Shown here in pieces: positions 47,920 to 59,197 of a stretch of DNA of 64,000 nt. The DNA comes from Phorcus lineatus. Its lineage: Eukaryota; Mollusca; Gastropoda; Trochida; Trochidae. The notes below the pieces were generated by a model that had not been told where the DNA came from, did no database searches, and saw nothing but the letters and a program-made list of their open reading frames with translations. A program made the translations under genes and the position numbers. The stretch covers positions 30,806,908 through 30,870,907 of the forward strand of contig OV121083.1 of the NCBI GenBank assembly GCA_921293015.1, written 5' to 3'. The first letter of the stretch is position 1; every line of letters starts with the position of its first letter.

Positions 47920-48525
47920 AAAGTGAAAATAGTTCATAAATAATAAAAGAATGTCAAGAAAATCTATTTCTCGTGTTGATAAAATGGTGTAATGATTCAA
48001 GAATATTGCTGTTTTCCAGGATAGTCAGATTACCGTTGCCGTATAAAACTGTCATGTCAAATCCATGAATATAAAAAAACATATTGCTTCTTAAATTTTT
48101 ATATTTCAGACAAATAAACAGATAGTGAATCACGTCTTAATACAAGTGGCCACATGAGCACCCGGGGTTTTCGGATATATTTCTAAGATATCTATGCGCA
48201 TTTAAATAGCTACAGCCAAGCTTGAGGCGGCAATGGACCACTTGACAGAATCTAGACCCTGAACTCAAATTGTAGTTATTCTTTGTAACTGTTTGATTTA
48301 TTATTGTTTTGAACTGATTAATGGAAGGGGCATGGATGATTTCATGTGGTAGGGAATTCCATAGCATAATAGTACTTGGAAAGAAAGATTGAGCATATCT
48401 CTGTGTTCTACAATTAATTGCTTGAATTGAGGAACTATTTGTAAGATTGTAGCTGCTTTGTTCGAATACTAATCCTGGTATAAGATCGCTTAGGTAGTCT
48501 GACTTTAATCTATATAGGTGACAAT
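47920..48525 (-). pseudogene. CR1-like LINE 3' fragment, minus strand
   Basis: The frame 48571-48137 contains YLSDLIPGLVFEQSSYNL, IQAINCRTQRYAQSFFPST, MLWNSLPHEI and VVHCRLKLGCSYLNAHRY, then CSCGHLY at the start of the knuckle. The rest of the knuckle (IHYLFVC) and the tail are readable with a stop in front. It is 5'-truncated at about 48525, where it meets the DIRS-like fossil. The first about 20 residues of the frame are DIRS sequence read backwards. Confidence 0.7.
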
Positions 48526-48526
48526 C

Positions 48527-49260
48527 TAGATATCCAAGTGGCCAAGGATAAGACAGTCCTTCCATGCACAAGGATTACATATCTTGGCTTAGAAATAGAT
48601 ACACAAAAAATGTTGGTCAGAATTCCTACAGAAAAGTTGGAAAAATCCACTCAACTATGTGGTTTCTTTCTTACAAGAAAAAAGGTCACGTTAAATTAAA
48701 TGCAGTCTTTAATAGGAACACTTAATTTCCTGTGTAAGGCAATTCCAATGGCCCGGGCATTTAGTCGGCGCTTCATAGATTCAACATGTGGAATTAAAAA
48801 ACGCCACCACAGAATAAGAGTAATAAAGGAAATGAGGGAAGATTTGCAAACATGGCAAGACTTTTTAGAGAATCACAATGGCATTACTGTTTTCTATGAC
48901 AGGCTTTGGGTGGACAGTGACAACATTCAATTCTTCACAGATAGCACAGGCGGTGCCAACACAGGTTTTGGTATTTTCTTTGATAACAAGTCGGCTTGTG
49001 AAAAATGGCCTTTAGTGTGGATTGTCAGTGGCTTAATGACTGATATTACATTTCTTGAGCTTTTTCCTATCACAATTGCCCTACAATTGTGGGGTGAAAG
49101 TCTTCGGAATAAGAAAGTTGTTTTTAACTCTGATAATCAAGCAGTTGTCACAATCTTAAAAAGTATGACCACTAAATCCAAGAGAGTTATGGTACTAGTC
49201 AGGGCGATTGTTCTCAGGTGCCTTGAGCTTAATCTCTTCCTTAAAGATAATATATCCACA
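48527..49260 (+). pseudogene. DIRS-like RT end and RNase H, fossil part
   Basis: TYLGLEIDT marks the end of the reverse transcriptase and IGTLNFLCKAIPMARAF the connection. The RNase H is recognised by FFTDSTGGANTGFG and NSDNQAVV, which carry its acidic residues. This is part of the element described at 48526-56900 and is not functional. Confidence 0.8.
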
Positions 49261-49299
49261 TAGGGGGTACGATTAGCGGAAATACTTCATAACAAAGTT

Positions 49300-51780
49300 A
49301 AGAACATATATCAACAACTATTTAGGTTCACATCCACCTGAAAAAAGCAGAAAAAACGTGTTTTATAAACACTTCCGGAAAACAGACGCCAAACGTTTTA
49401 TTAGCCAATCAGGTGCTACGGGGGTTGTGACGACATAGACAGGACTCGCTTACGACTGGCTGATCTGTGTCATTGTTTACATTGTAGATTCTAGTGGTCG
49501 TGAACGTATATATTTTCACTGATCGTACTTACAAAAAAGCCCCTGAGTCACCAAAGCTATTAATATCAATACATTGAGATATTCTGTTTGACATTAATTA
49601 ACTTTTGTTGTTATTTGTTTGGGTTTTTAATCTCCGATAATGCCGATCGAGTGAACCCAAACTGATATCTGCCGCCATTGTGATTGTGACTGGTTTTTGT
49701 TTGAACAGCTAGACAAATCGACTACCCCTTGTGTAGTTGATCGACCTTTGTATATGTAGAATATTTGTTACTACTTTGCGCCATTTAAAACTACGTGTTT
49801 CTGCTTTGCATGACTGTAACAATGAGATTTCGCTTTTGATGGACTGTCTCTCGGCAACTTCCGGATCTCGTCGTTGGGATACGAGGTTCCGAGCAGCTGT
49901 TTTTTGGCCTTATTACCCAGTTATAAGTGATAATGAAGATCAAATCTGTAATGTGTTAAGTAAATTTACCTCTTGATTCGCGATTTGCCACCTTCATAAA
50001 AACTTAGAGTTACGTACTAATGTATTTTACATAGTAAGGATACAGATTATTGTTGTTTTATGTGAGTTAATGGTCATTGTTTAAGATAAAGAGTGTGGTA
50101 CTAATCTAGAGTGACGTAGGCCAATATTGTCAATAATAACACAACATTTATTGTTGATTGTGATGTAAGTTTAAGCCTGTTTGGAAATGTATTGTTAATA
50201 TGAAATTCTTTTTCATATTTAACTATTTCAACCAAATAAAACTATTAACGCTGAAAAGCATATTATTTCCAATTCCTTCAGTACTTTAGTGCCGGTATTA
50301 TACCAGAGAGAGGTTTTTAGTTACCTAACACTAATGTTTCACACCAGACAATATAGTCATAAAGTTATTACCTAACAGTCTACATGAAATGCCACACACC
50401 CGTACATTATGGCAATAAACTTAATGACCTCAGCACCTGTCACATCTCCAATAGGTAATACACAAGGCACTGATTAGTTATCTAAACTTTATCCTCACAC
50501 ATGATCAACAGCCTTTATTGAAACTTGATGAAGGTAATTAGGTTTGTCAATACAGTTGAGACATGACGATATATTAACAAATCTGTATAACTAAATATCT
50601 TATTTCATACGGCAATGTTTATTAAAATCAAATAGGTTATAAATTATCCACTGTAAGGCTACATAAAAAGGTAAATGTTTCTCCGGGGCAGCTTTATGAC
50701 TTTAATTTTACTTTCTGTTGCTTCTAAAATGACGCTTTAGCAAGATATTTTAATTTTTCATAAATGTTATAACCAAAACTGTAGTGTCAACATACAAACA
50801 TAAGCGACGTGCCCACATTTTTGTATGTATCCTTAGAGTAATCAGCACCAAAAACTAATATATACCCCAAAACTAGTAATGTGTCAAACTACAAACCTGT
50901 CACTGTGTATCATTTACAGTTATATATAAATATATTATTTCATTATAGTCTCCAACATGTTGAAATAACTATATAGTTCAACTCGATGAATTTTTCAACC
51001 CCATATGCAATCAAATACTAAAAATTCAAACAATTGTCGGGGTCTGAATTTAAAATTTCTGCGATTAGTCTTAAGAGACATAAATACATACTGCAGATAA
51101 AAACACAACATTCGTCTGCAAAATCTAATTATAGTCAACTCCCCAAAAGTTTCATGATTATTTATCCCCCCCCCCCCCCTCCCCTGAATAGAATTTTAAA
51201 TAAGCCTATCTTTCAAATTCCTTACCCTCTTTCGTTCCCTCTTCTCAAAGTATTCCGTCCGTTTTCTCTTCTGATATGGTTGACTGTCATATCTCGCTGG
51301 GCCTGTTATCTTCTTCATCTCTTTATTAACTGTTGGTACGGCATTTTTGACGAGTCTTTTCCTTTGTGGGGCAAGTCCAAAGTCCGTTTTGAAATCGTAG
51401 GAAAGATCATAACAGTCCTCTGTGAAATGATTGGAGCAGATGACAGACCTGTCATTGGGACTCCACTTCGCTCTTTTCTGACTAGCAAACTTTATCCAAT
51501 TAATTCGCGTATTGGACAGGATCCATCGGAAACCGATGCAGTTGAATGTCTCCTGGTTTCTTATTAGTAAAGTTTGAAGCAACGCAAGAAGAAGGCATGT
51601 CTCTTTCGCAATGCAAACGTAGACGAATGCGACCCATATTTGCATTGATATATACTTGTTTACAAACAAACGCGGAGCGAGTCCTGTCTATGACGTCACA
51701 TCCGCCGAAGGAGAGCTCAGGCCGCTCTAGGGACTTTTTTAATTGGGCTTTCGAGGTGGCCAATTTCTACGCACTTTGAA
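49300..51780 (-). mobile_element. Insert carrying a THAP exon (candidate DNA transposon)
   Basis: This DNA separates RNase H parts of the DIRS-like fossil. Near its ends, GACATAGACAGGACTCGCT (about 49433) and its inverted near-copy (about 51671-51693, inside a CRE-like TGACGTCA context) face each other, and weaker CCACCTGAAA and CCACCTCGAAA words lie further out. The minus strand encodes a THAP zinc-finger exon. A plus-strand frame (49737-49976, with RHLKLRVSALH) has no function I can name. No target duplication was found and the ends are approximate. THAP domains occur in P and Kolobok transposases and in host proteins derived from them. Confidence 0.5.
51226..51598 (-). pseudogene. THAP zinc-finger exon (first exon)
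   Basis: THAP is a DNA-binding C2CH zinc finger. From the Met at 51598: PSSCVASNFTNKKPGD, LHRFPMDP, then after a one-base frame change RINWIKFASQKR, WSPNDRSVICSNHFTEDC and FGLAPQRKRLVKNAVPT, the typical THAP order ending in the AVPT motif. The first Cys, the later Cys-x-x-His pair and the Pro survive, but the second Cys of the first pair is replaced by Phe (SNF for SNC). A basic segment KRKRTEYFEKRERKR follows and stops at a good splice donor, AAAGAGG/GTAAGG, at 51225. Upstream are the CRE-like site and the inverted end repeat. Later exons were not recognised. It is broken by the frame change. Confidence 0.75.
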
Positions 51781-51837
51781 CCGTTATATCTTTTTAATTA
51801 AAGAACGCATCGAAACTCTGTTTGGTGTTTTATTTAC

Positions 51838-52041
51838 TTGAATGTATTGTCTTTACGAAACTTGGGATTGAAGTTGGATACAAAACTGGGATATATTATC
51901 TTTAAAGCCAAATACATACCGGGAAGAATTAATTTGATTGCTGATTCATTGTCAAGGTTTAATTTACAGAAGTTTCGAAAAGTTGCTCCGACAGCAGAAC
52001 ACAACCCGACAGAAATACCGTCCTCACTCATGAGTCTATAG
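51838..52041 (+). pseudogene. DIRS-like RNase H end, fossil part
   Basis: AKYIPGRINLIADSLSRF is the characteristic end of the RNase H domain of DIRS/Ngaro elements, just ahead of the recombinase. It is non-functional here. Confidence 0.8.
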
Positions 52042-52073
52042 ATGCAGAAGCTCAAAGGTTACTGAGGTGCTCG

Positions 52074-52926
52074 GTGGCAGAGAATACAAGAAGAGCTTAC
52101 AAGTCTGCGCTCAACTCCTATGAAACCTTCTGCAAGAGTACAAGTTTAGAAGATCTATGGCCAATTTCCCTACAGCACCTATCAAGGTATTTAGGTTATC
52201 TATCACATAAAGGATTTTCATCAGCAACCATGGCCCAACATATGTCAGGATTGGGTAGAGAACATAGGCTGAAGATGATGTCGGATCCGACAGATAACTT
52301 TATCGTCAGAAAAATCATCAAAGCCATGAAAAGTAACAACCCCTCAAGATAGTAGAGCTCCCATTACCGTCACTCTACTTACGAAGTTACTAAACGCCCT
52401 ACCAAAAGTCTGTTCGTCATCTTTCGAAGCGTGCCTATTTCAGTCAATGTTTACAATTTCATTTTTTGGCTTTTTGAGAATAAGCAAATTAGTCCCCGCA
52501 GAGCCAGGAGCAGATACAGGTTTACTGCTCTCAGATGTAAAGCTGCAGAAATCGTTCATCACTCTTCGAATACGGTTTTCAAAGACGAATCAGGCAGGTC
52601 ATCGTACTGACATACAAATAGCTGAACATAGCACCAGTATTTGTCCAGTCAAACGACTAGAAACCTATTTGGAATGCAGACCCAAAACAACATCAGCGCC
52701 GCAATTGTTTCTACATTTCAATACCAAGCCGGTCACTCAGTACCAGTTCAGGGCAGTCTTGGCAAAATCGCTAAGATTTATAGGTGAATCAACACAATCC
52801 TACAAATCACATTCGTTTCGCATTGGCGCTGCAACAACAGCTACACTACAGGGTGTTCCTGAACGGACCATAATGGAATGGGGCAGGTGGCGTTCCCCGG
52901 CAGTTCGAACCTACATTAGAACCTAA
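52074..52926 (+). pseudogene. DIRS-like tyrosine recombinase, fossil part
   Basis: The N-terminal SAM-like DNA-binding part (NTRRAYKSALNSYETFC, LSRYLGYLSHKGFS) is at 52074-52352. The catalytic part at 52447-52926 has FLRISKL with the first Arg, SHSFRIGAATTATLQGV with the His-x-x-Arg box, and WGRWRSPAVRTYIR with the Tyr. Such recombinases integrate the circular DNA copy without an integrase. The region is broken and is described only as a fossil. Confidence 0.85.
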
Positions 52927-53080
52927 TAGGTAATATCTTGCTTGTGGTCGTGCTAACCCTTTACATTTTGCAGATGTTTGGATGATTGGCTCGCCTATAG
53001 TCCACTGGGCGCAAAGACTGGCAACTTCGACACCGGGTGCCGTGAACCTCGGTCTAGATGATCAAGATATATGATATATG

Positions 53081-56000
53081 ATCTGATAGCTGCTAGTGCA
53101 CTAAATTTGACGAAATCCAAGATGGCCGCCATCGCCAGCTCGAAATACTTATAACTGTCGTATCGTCAAAACTAGTTGAGTAATATCTGAAAATAAGGTG
53201 TCTAAACCTATGTTTTTGAGGTCAGGAAACCCATTTATCATATTATATTTCATGTATGTTTACTTATATTACTTAAATTTTAAATATCAGCGTGTATTTT
53301 GAAAAAAATACAAGATGGCCGCCAGTCATGGATAAAAATGATGAACATCATCCTCATTACAATGTCATTTAATTATCTTCTTTTACATGTCAATCTAAAA
53401 AAGAAATAAAAATATCATACGACGACTATCAATGTAGCAACATATGAAAGTAGTCTTGCGCCGAGTAGTACCCGAGCCGCCATGTTTGTTACAGAAGACG
53501 CAATTTGTCAGGCAAGGATTTCATCAAATTAAACAGAATTTAACACAGGAAAGGTATGCAAATCTATTTTCTTAGATTGTTTTCATCCTCAAAACATATA
53601 ATACATTGTAATTCTAAAGAAATACCTTTTATATCGAAAAAAATAAACAATAAAATCATACCTCCCTCCATTCAAACTTTTCAACAATGATACTGTTTTT
53701 CTCTCAACTTACTCCAATGACCTAATCTTTTGGATACCTTAAACGAACCAAGAATTTAAAATATGGAAAAGGTGTGTTTGAAAGTAGCTTTAAAAGAGGT
53801 ATATATAATGGAATATGTTAATTGATAATTACTTTAATTTTCTTCCCAGGTTGCAGACAGGTACTGGGCAGGAATTTACAGTGACCTGTTTATTAAACAA
53901 GTGCTCATGAAGAATGTTAAGGCGGTTGGGGGTCTTACAAGAGGTCGAGGATTTGAGCAGTCAACAAGTCTGTTGTGGTTGCTATCCACTCCTGTATGTG
54001 CAGAGGTCACCAAGGCTATGGAAATGGTTACTGATATTCAAGATAACAAAGACACAGAGTTTCACAAGGACATGTCAGTGGCTTGGATTGCAAGAGACGC
54101 AAAAGATGTACTGACAATACGGACTATTTCTCAGAGCGGCAACCATTTGCACAGAATTCAAAGGAACTACGAAGTCTCTCATCTGGACTTGTCGGTGACA
54201 CATCTGTCAATGCTGACAGCAGACACAGTTGGGCAGGCGATCTTTAAGTCAATGCAAGGCAAAACTGTAGCTGAGTACAAGTTCAGCAAGAAGGATCAGG
54301 TCAGCACTCTAGCCTCATCCACCTACATAGCTGTTGAGGGGGAACGCCTTAGGATCGATCCAAAACAGCTTATTCAGCGGCTTGTGGTCGCTTGGTAGAG
54401 GAATAATTGACACTCAGACCTTGTTCACATATGAACTATCTTCCTACCCAACAGCTCTCTTCGACAATAGTCTTTTGATGCGTTTGCCAGACAAGGCCAG
54501 TCTTCAGACTTGCATCGTGAAGAGGGTACCTTCTTGTGTTGAAACCGAATCACATGAAGATGTGATGTACGTCCTTGATGGTGGTGCTCTCTTGCAACGC
54601 TTACCATCGCCAAGTCAGACAACGTATGCCAACCTATCAAGTATCTATGTCAAATATGTGACTCACTATGGTCATGCTGCTGTGGTGTTTGATGGTTACG
54701 AGAGTGGTCCCACTACAAAAGATTAGACACATCAAAGACAAAAAGGCTTCCACATCTTTGGCGCAGAGGTAAATTTCAAATCCAATATGCACCTGACAAT
54801 GACAAAGAAGGCATTCCTTGCAAATCCAAAGAACAAACAGAAAATACTCTACTTCATTGGCAGTGAGATGGAAAAAGCAGGGATTACAGTCTACTACAGC
54901 TCTGGTGATGCCGACTACGACATTGTGAAGACTGCATGTGCGATGACTATGAGATGTCCTGTGAAAGTAGTCGGGGATGATACAGACCTGTTGGTCTTGC
55001 TTCTTCACCATTCATGTCCCAGACATCATGTCATGTATCTGCTGACATCAACCAAAGTAATCAACATTCGGACCCTAAAGAGTGGAGTAGATCATGACAT
55101 CCTTGCAACTGTACTCTTCACACATGCAATCACTGGTTGTGATACAATGTCGAGACCATAATGGCATAGGAAAGATAATGGCCTTGGGAAAAGCTCGTCA
55201 ACTCAAGGACCATGCTAGTGAGTTCATAAAACCAAATCAAAAGCAGAATGACATCAGTATGCATGGTCAGGCAGCTCTTGAAGTTTTGTATGGCTGTACT
55301 TTTGGAAACAATCTTGACTTTGAAAGAGCAGCAAGGTTCAGCAGCAAAGTGGCGTCAAGATCAGTCTATCTACCCCCTGAATCCCTTCCACCTACCACAG
55401 ATTCAGCCAAATGTCACAGCTACAGGGTCTATCATCAAGTTCAAACATGGTTGGGTAATGATCTTGATGCAACCGAATGGGGATGGAAGATCTACAGATG
55501 TCGAAATGAGAGACTTAAGCCATTGAAAATGAAAAAAAGATGCTGCGCCAGGATGTTTGATGAAGCTAGTGAAATGTAACTGCCATGGCAAATGAGACAA
55601 AAAGACCTGTTCATGTCGTAAAAATGGACTGTTGTGCTCCTTGGCATGTGGACACTGAAGAGGGTTTGCTTGCTTTAATGCTGTTACAACTGAATCAGCA
55701 GAGAACTAGTTATGAAAAAAGGAAACACAGAACGTTTGCATCATCAAGGTTACCCAGGTGCCATGAACTGTTCAATTCTTGTTAGGAATTCAAATTGTTT
55801 TTCATCTGATACCGAGAGATGGTTTATTTTGGTACTACCTACTGTATAAGAAACAATTGATGTGAATTAGACCTTTTAAATCTATTTCTTAGATTTTTTA
55901 GTGACTGACATTTGAGTTGAAATGTTTGCTTGATACAGATCATTGCCGAATGGTTTGTTTACACTCTGTTGATAATATCCTTTTTATAAAAAGTCAGTAG

Positions 56001-56328
56001 TTGATATCCTTTCTGTGAAGACAATGAACCATACCAAAATATTTGCCTAATTCTTATGCTGCTTATCTTGTTCTGAAATTGGTATGGCGGCCTTCTTGTA
56101 TTTTTTTCAAAATACACACTGATATTTAAAATTTAAGTAATATAAGTAAACAAACATGAAATATAATGTGATAAATGAGTTCCCTGACCTCAAAAACATA
56201 GGTTTAGACACCTTATTTTCAGATATTACTCAACTAGTTTTGAAGATATGACAGTTTTGAGTATTTTGAGCTCGCGAAGGCGGCCATCTTGGATTTCGTC
56301 AAATTTAGTGCACTAGCACCTATCAGAT
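53081..56328 (+). mobile_element. TIR element encoding a FEN/XPG-like nuclease with CXC tail
   Basis: Left arm 53081-about 53323 and right arm about 56084-56328 are about 245-bp inverted copies that begin ATCTGATAG, continue TGCTAGTGCACTAAATTTG and AAATCCAAGATGGC, and end inward with ATACAAGATGGCCGCC. Only one gene is recognisable between them (53850-55660). The element sits inside the SGNH part of the DIRS-like fossil, which reads on beyond it at 56530. A clear target duplication was not found. No DDE transposase is present, so either the nuclease-like protein is itself the mobility factor, or it is cargo and movement is supplied in trans. Confidence 0.75.
53850..55660 (+). pseudogene. FEN/XPG-like (PIN-fold) nuclease with CXC domain
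   Basis: The protein starts after a splice acceptor (TTCTTCCCAG at 53840-53849; possible donor AAG/GTATGC at 53553) with VADRYWAGIYSDLFIKQVLM, then GGLTRGRGFEQS. Further on come VLDGGALLQRL (about 54570), VVFDG (54682-54696), GDADYDIVKTA (from 54904), VVGDDTDLLVLLLHH (about 54967), HAITGCDT (to 55146) and GIGK (55163-55174). This order of Asp-bearing motifs followed by a GIGK helix-hairpin resembles FEN1/XPG nucleases. The end (55575-55660) has CNCHGK, CSCRKNGLLC and CG, a CXC-type metal-binding tail. Related proteins, as I recall them, are widespread 'uncharacterized' genes in invertebrates. This copy needs frame changes near 54370, 54720-54780 and 55150 and has stops in the tail, so it is dead. 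The family name is unknown to me. Confidence 0.7.
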
Positions 56329-56419
56329 TTTGCTAGATTTTTGTTCCTGGTTTGTAGACATGATTTCCTGGCATAATCAGGTGAGAAACAAAATAAAGCA
56401 ATTTTGTCCAACCAAACTG

Positions 56420-56527
56420 CCTTTTTTTACTTCGTTTACTGGACCATAAGGTGATCTTAAGTCCTTAAGGTAACCTTAGTGCAATGTTAAAGTATGGGAG
56501 TTAAGGTTAACCTTAGTTAAGGTTGCT
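56420..56527. repeat. AAGGTTA-rich MITE-like fragment
   Basis: AAGGTAACCTTAG, GGTTAACCTTAG and GGTTGCTTTGTGAAAGC form overlapping inverted words. GCTTTCACAAAGCAACCTTA-type ends are typical of small non-autonomous elements in bivalve genomes as I remember them. It lies in the DIRS-like fossil directly before the second SGNH piece. Boundaries are approximate. Confidence 0.4.
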
Positions 56528-56900
56528 TTGTGAAAGCAGGCCCTGGGGTCAAATGATCTTGTGGATGAAGGTGGAAAACGTTTATGCGAACTCATTGAAA
56601 GTGATATCCAGAGAATTTCAAGACTCATGCCGCATACAACATTAGTTTGGTCTGACATGCTGCAAAGAATCCACTGACGAGGAGCAATGAATGGTGCTGC
56701 AATTGAGCGCAAGCGGAAACGCGTTAACAGTACGCAGCATTGGCCATATCCAATCAAGGGGGTTTTATAATCAAGCATTGCAACTAAGCAAAGATGTGGA
56801 TAATTACAGAGATCCGTTGTTGGATGGAACCCACTTGTCAGACAGCGGTAATGATATCTATTTACATTCATTAGCTAATGCTTTAAAATCCCTTCTTTAA

Positions 56901-57384
56901 ATTTATTTCAATATTTCCAGTCATGCTATTTGTGGGGCACATTCTTGTATAGACAAGAAGTTTTGGCAGGCAGTCTGGGGACCAAATGCATCTCTGGTAG
57001 TATATTTTAACTCCTTCTCCTCACTTCCAATAAATTTAAAGGAGCTCTTTGCTGTGTTACCCGCCAAAACTCCACATCTTTAACACACTTAGTAATTAAC
57101 AGGTAATGAGATACCCTTCCTGCTTATTCCTCTCCTATTTAACCTAATCTTTTCATGTAACACCAGTCAGTGTGCAACTCCTGCTGGTGCTCCCTCTCAT
57201 CTATTTACAGATACTACCAGGGTGCATGCATATCTCTCATACTGATTTTGTCGGCCTATCGATGTGACGGCCTCATCGGTTGCTTATCGTTGAGTCGGGC
57301 CTATGGAGGTGAAGGAATCCTAGGTCGTTGTTTGAGTCCGGCCTTTCGATGTGATTACCTCCAAGTACTTTTCATGTCATATAT
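56901..57384. other. Spacer, nothing recognised
   Basis: Possible outer sequence of the DIRS-like fossil on the left and of the Polinton-like fossil on the right. The phrases GTCGGCCTATCGATGTGA and GTCCGGCCTTTCGATGTGA recur about 85 bp apart, a short degenerate tandem repeat. Confidence 0.4.
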
Positions 57385-58560
57385 CTACTGATAATACCTA
57401 ACTACATATCGTTTTATTTCCTTAGCCTTCTTAATTTCCTTTTCTGCCATCTGTATGCAGTACATTTTAGGTCTTAACCCCACATATTCAGAAATAGGTG
57501 CCCCGTTACATTCATCTTTCATCTTACCTAAAACCTTTTCATTTTTTACCTTGTGTAATGGGTGGTATTTATCAAAATCACTGGTATCATACAAGTCAAT
57601 ATTTTTCTTCATATCTTCATACACATCATCTGTTTTTATTTCTAGTAGTAAAGAATCTTTAGTTGAGGTTACACTTATCGCGAGCTGCACCACGATATTT
57701 TCCTGTATTATGACAATGATCACGTACTCTATCATTCCCCAAGGGCTTATTACAAATACTACAATTCATAGTTGTATTAAATTCACTTATTTCATTCTTT
57801 GTTATTGGTAGCATTGGCTCTGGGTGTTTTAACCATTCCCGGAGTATTTTTTCTGTTTCTAGGAGACGTGTTAAAAATGTCTCCGTTGCATTTGGTCCTC
57901 TGTAAATAGTTGGTTCATAACTTACCCCATCACATTGCTTGACCAGTTATCCAAATCCGAGGCCTTATGTGATTGCGATATAACAGTAAAACTTTGCTTC
58001 CGATCGGGTTGTGTGGTATGAACTTTCTTGTTGATCGACTCAAAATCAGCATAAATAACATAACGTGCAGGCATTTGATTTTGATAAATTTTAAAACAGT
58101 TTCCTTCCCCCTTCGGCATATCAATTTTGATAGCAGTTTCACTTACACTTCTACAGTCTGCTTCATGTTCTTTGAGTAAATCTTCTATAGAATATCTGTG
58201 TAGGCATCTTTCACGAAAGTATTTTTTCTCTTTGATCGTACAAAAGCCTATCCAAATTCTTTATCCAAGTATAATGATATTTATCATTATCCTCAATTAG
58301 AAAGAGGTTTATTCTAGTAATATTTTCATCAACTGAACTATTCCTATGAATAATGATACCCTTGTTAATTTCATTATTCCCGAATTCATAAATAGCTAAA
58401 TTATTCATTTTAACTAGTCTTGAAATTTGTGAAACATGAGTAGACATGTCTATACCAGTAAAATTAAGCCCATCATCAGTAGGATAAAAAGAGGGTCTAT
58501 TTGAATTTGAAGTAGCTGGGAATAGGGCAGATGCCCATCTGTTAGTTATCATCGTCATTA
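57385..58560 (-). pseudogene. Protein-primed family B DNA polymerase, fossil pieces
   Basis: Recognisable pieces are HYTWIKNLDRLLYDQ (near 58230), the exonuclease start ARYVIYADFESINKK (near 58060), and the C-terminal KMKDECNGAPISEYVGLRP with KMYCIQM (near 57500). These are marks of Polinton-type polymerases. Much of the domain is absent. Described only as a fossil. Confidence 0.75.
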
Positions 58561-58617
58561 TTGTTTACATTGATAATGACCCTTATTCTTATAAAATTCT
58601 GGTAAATCTGTATAAGA

Positions 58618-58639
58618 CCCCCCCCCCCCCCCCCCCCCC
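58618..58639 (+). repeat. Poly-C tract of 22
   Basis: An uninterrupted run of 22 C inside the otherwise AT-rich Polinton-like fossil. Two shorter runs in the window lie at 51166-51179 and 62536-62552. Confidence 0.9.
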
Positions 58640-58690
58640 GCCTTCAATGGGTTATATTTTGCTTCTAAAAAAAGCGTGGGTTTTAGTATT

Positions 58691-59197
58691 TTAACCATCC
58701 TTGATAAATCTAACTTTAATTGCCAATTGGTATTTAATGTTAGTAATGTCTTTAAATTGTTCTGTTAATTTGTTTACTAAGTTCTTTTCTGTATTTATAT
58801 ACAGTGTAGATAAATCCTTATAATTAGGTTCCATTTCACAGCTTCGTAGATGTCCAGTAAAAGTATTTGTTAAATGGAATTGTTCTGGTTTTATATTTAA
58901 ATCTCTTTTAATATCTAAATCTTTTAAATATTCCTCATCTTTTTTTGATTCAGTTACAATTCTATTTTTTATTTTGAATTGTTCTGGTTTGATATTTAAA
59001 TCTCTTTTGATATCCTTCTCTAAATCATTTAAATATTCTTTATCTAACTTCTCTGCCTTTGATTCAGTTTTAATATTACTTTTGATCTTTTTTAATTTAG
59101 GTGTTTTCAAAAAGGTTTCTGCCACAAAATTGGTATCCCTTTTCCGGACCTTTTGATTACCCCGCCCTTTACTGCTTCTAGTTGAAATGGTCGGCAT
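58691..59197 (-). CDS. Lysine-rich protein of the Polinton-like fossil
   Basis: 168 residues, very rich in Lys, Glu and Asp. It contains a repeated segment (DIKRDLNIKPEQF twice, about 40 residues apart) and ends TNIKYQLAIKVRFIKDG. The repeat shows internal duplication. The C-terminal part resembles the lead-in of polymerase genes of this element group; no function can be given for the rest. The basic, coiled composition suggests nucleic-acid or scaffold binding, which is inference only. Confidence 0.45.
   Translation of the reverse strand: MPTISTRSSKGRGNQKVRKRDTNFVAETFLKTPKLKKIKSNIKTESKAEKLDKEYLNDLEKDIKRDLNIKPEQFKIKNRIVTESKKDEEYLKDLDIKRDLNIKPEQFHLTNTFTGHLRSCEMEPNYKDLSTLYINTEKNLVNKLTEQFKDITNIKYQLAIKVRFIKDG

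Larger units (their letters stand above)
48526..56900 (+). mobile_element. DIRS-like tyrosine-recombinase retroelement, fossil
   Basis: Parts, all on the plus strand: the end of a reverse transcriptase and RNase H (48527-49260), the end of the RNase H region (51838-52041), a tyrosine recombinase (52074-52925), and two pieces of an SGNH-type hydrolase frame (about 52970-53060 and 56530-56900), a domain reported in some DIRS/Ngaro elements. It is incomplete at its 5' side and interrupted by two DNA inserts (about 49.3-51.8 kb and 53.08-56.33 kb). It is clearly broken in several places and older than the inserts. No terminal repeats were identified. Confidence 0.8.

Noticed and set aside
51034-51567. 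177-codon plus-strand frame
   Set aside because: Antisense to the THAP exon and crossing the poly-C run; no motif of its own.
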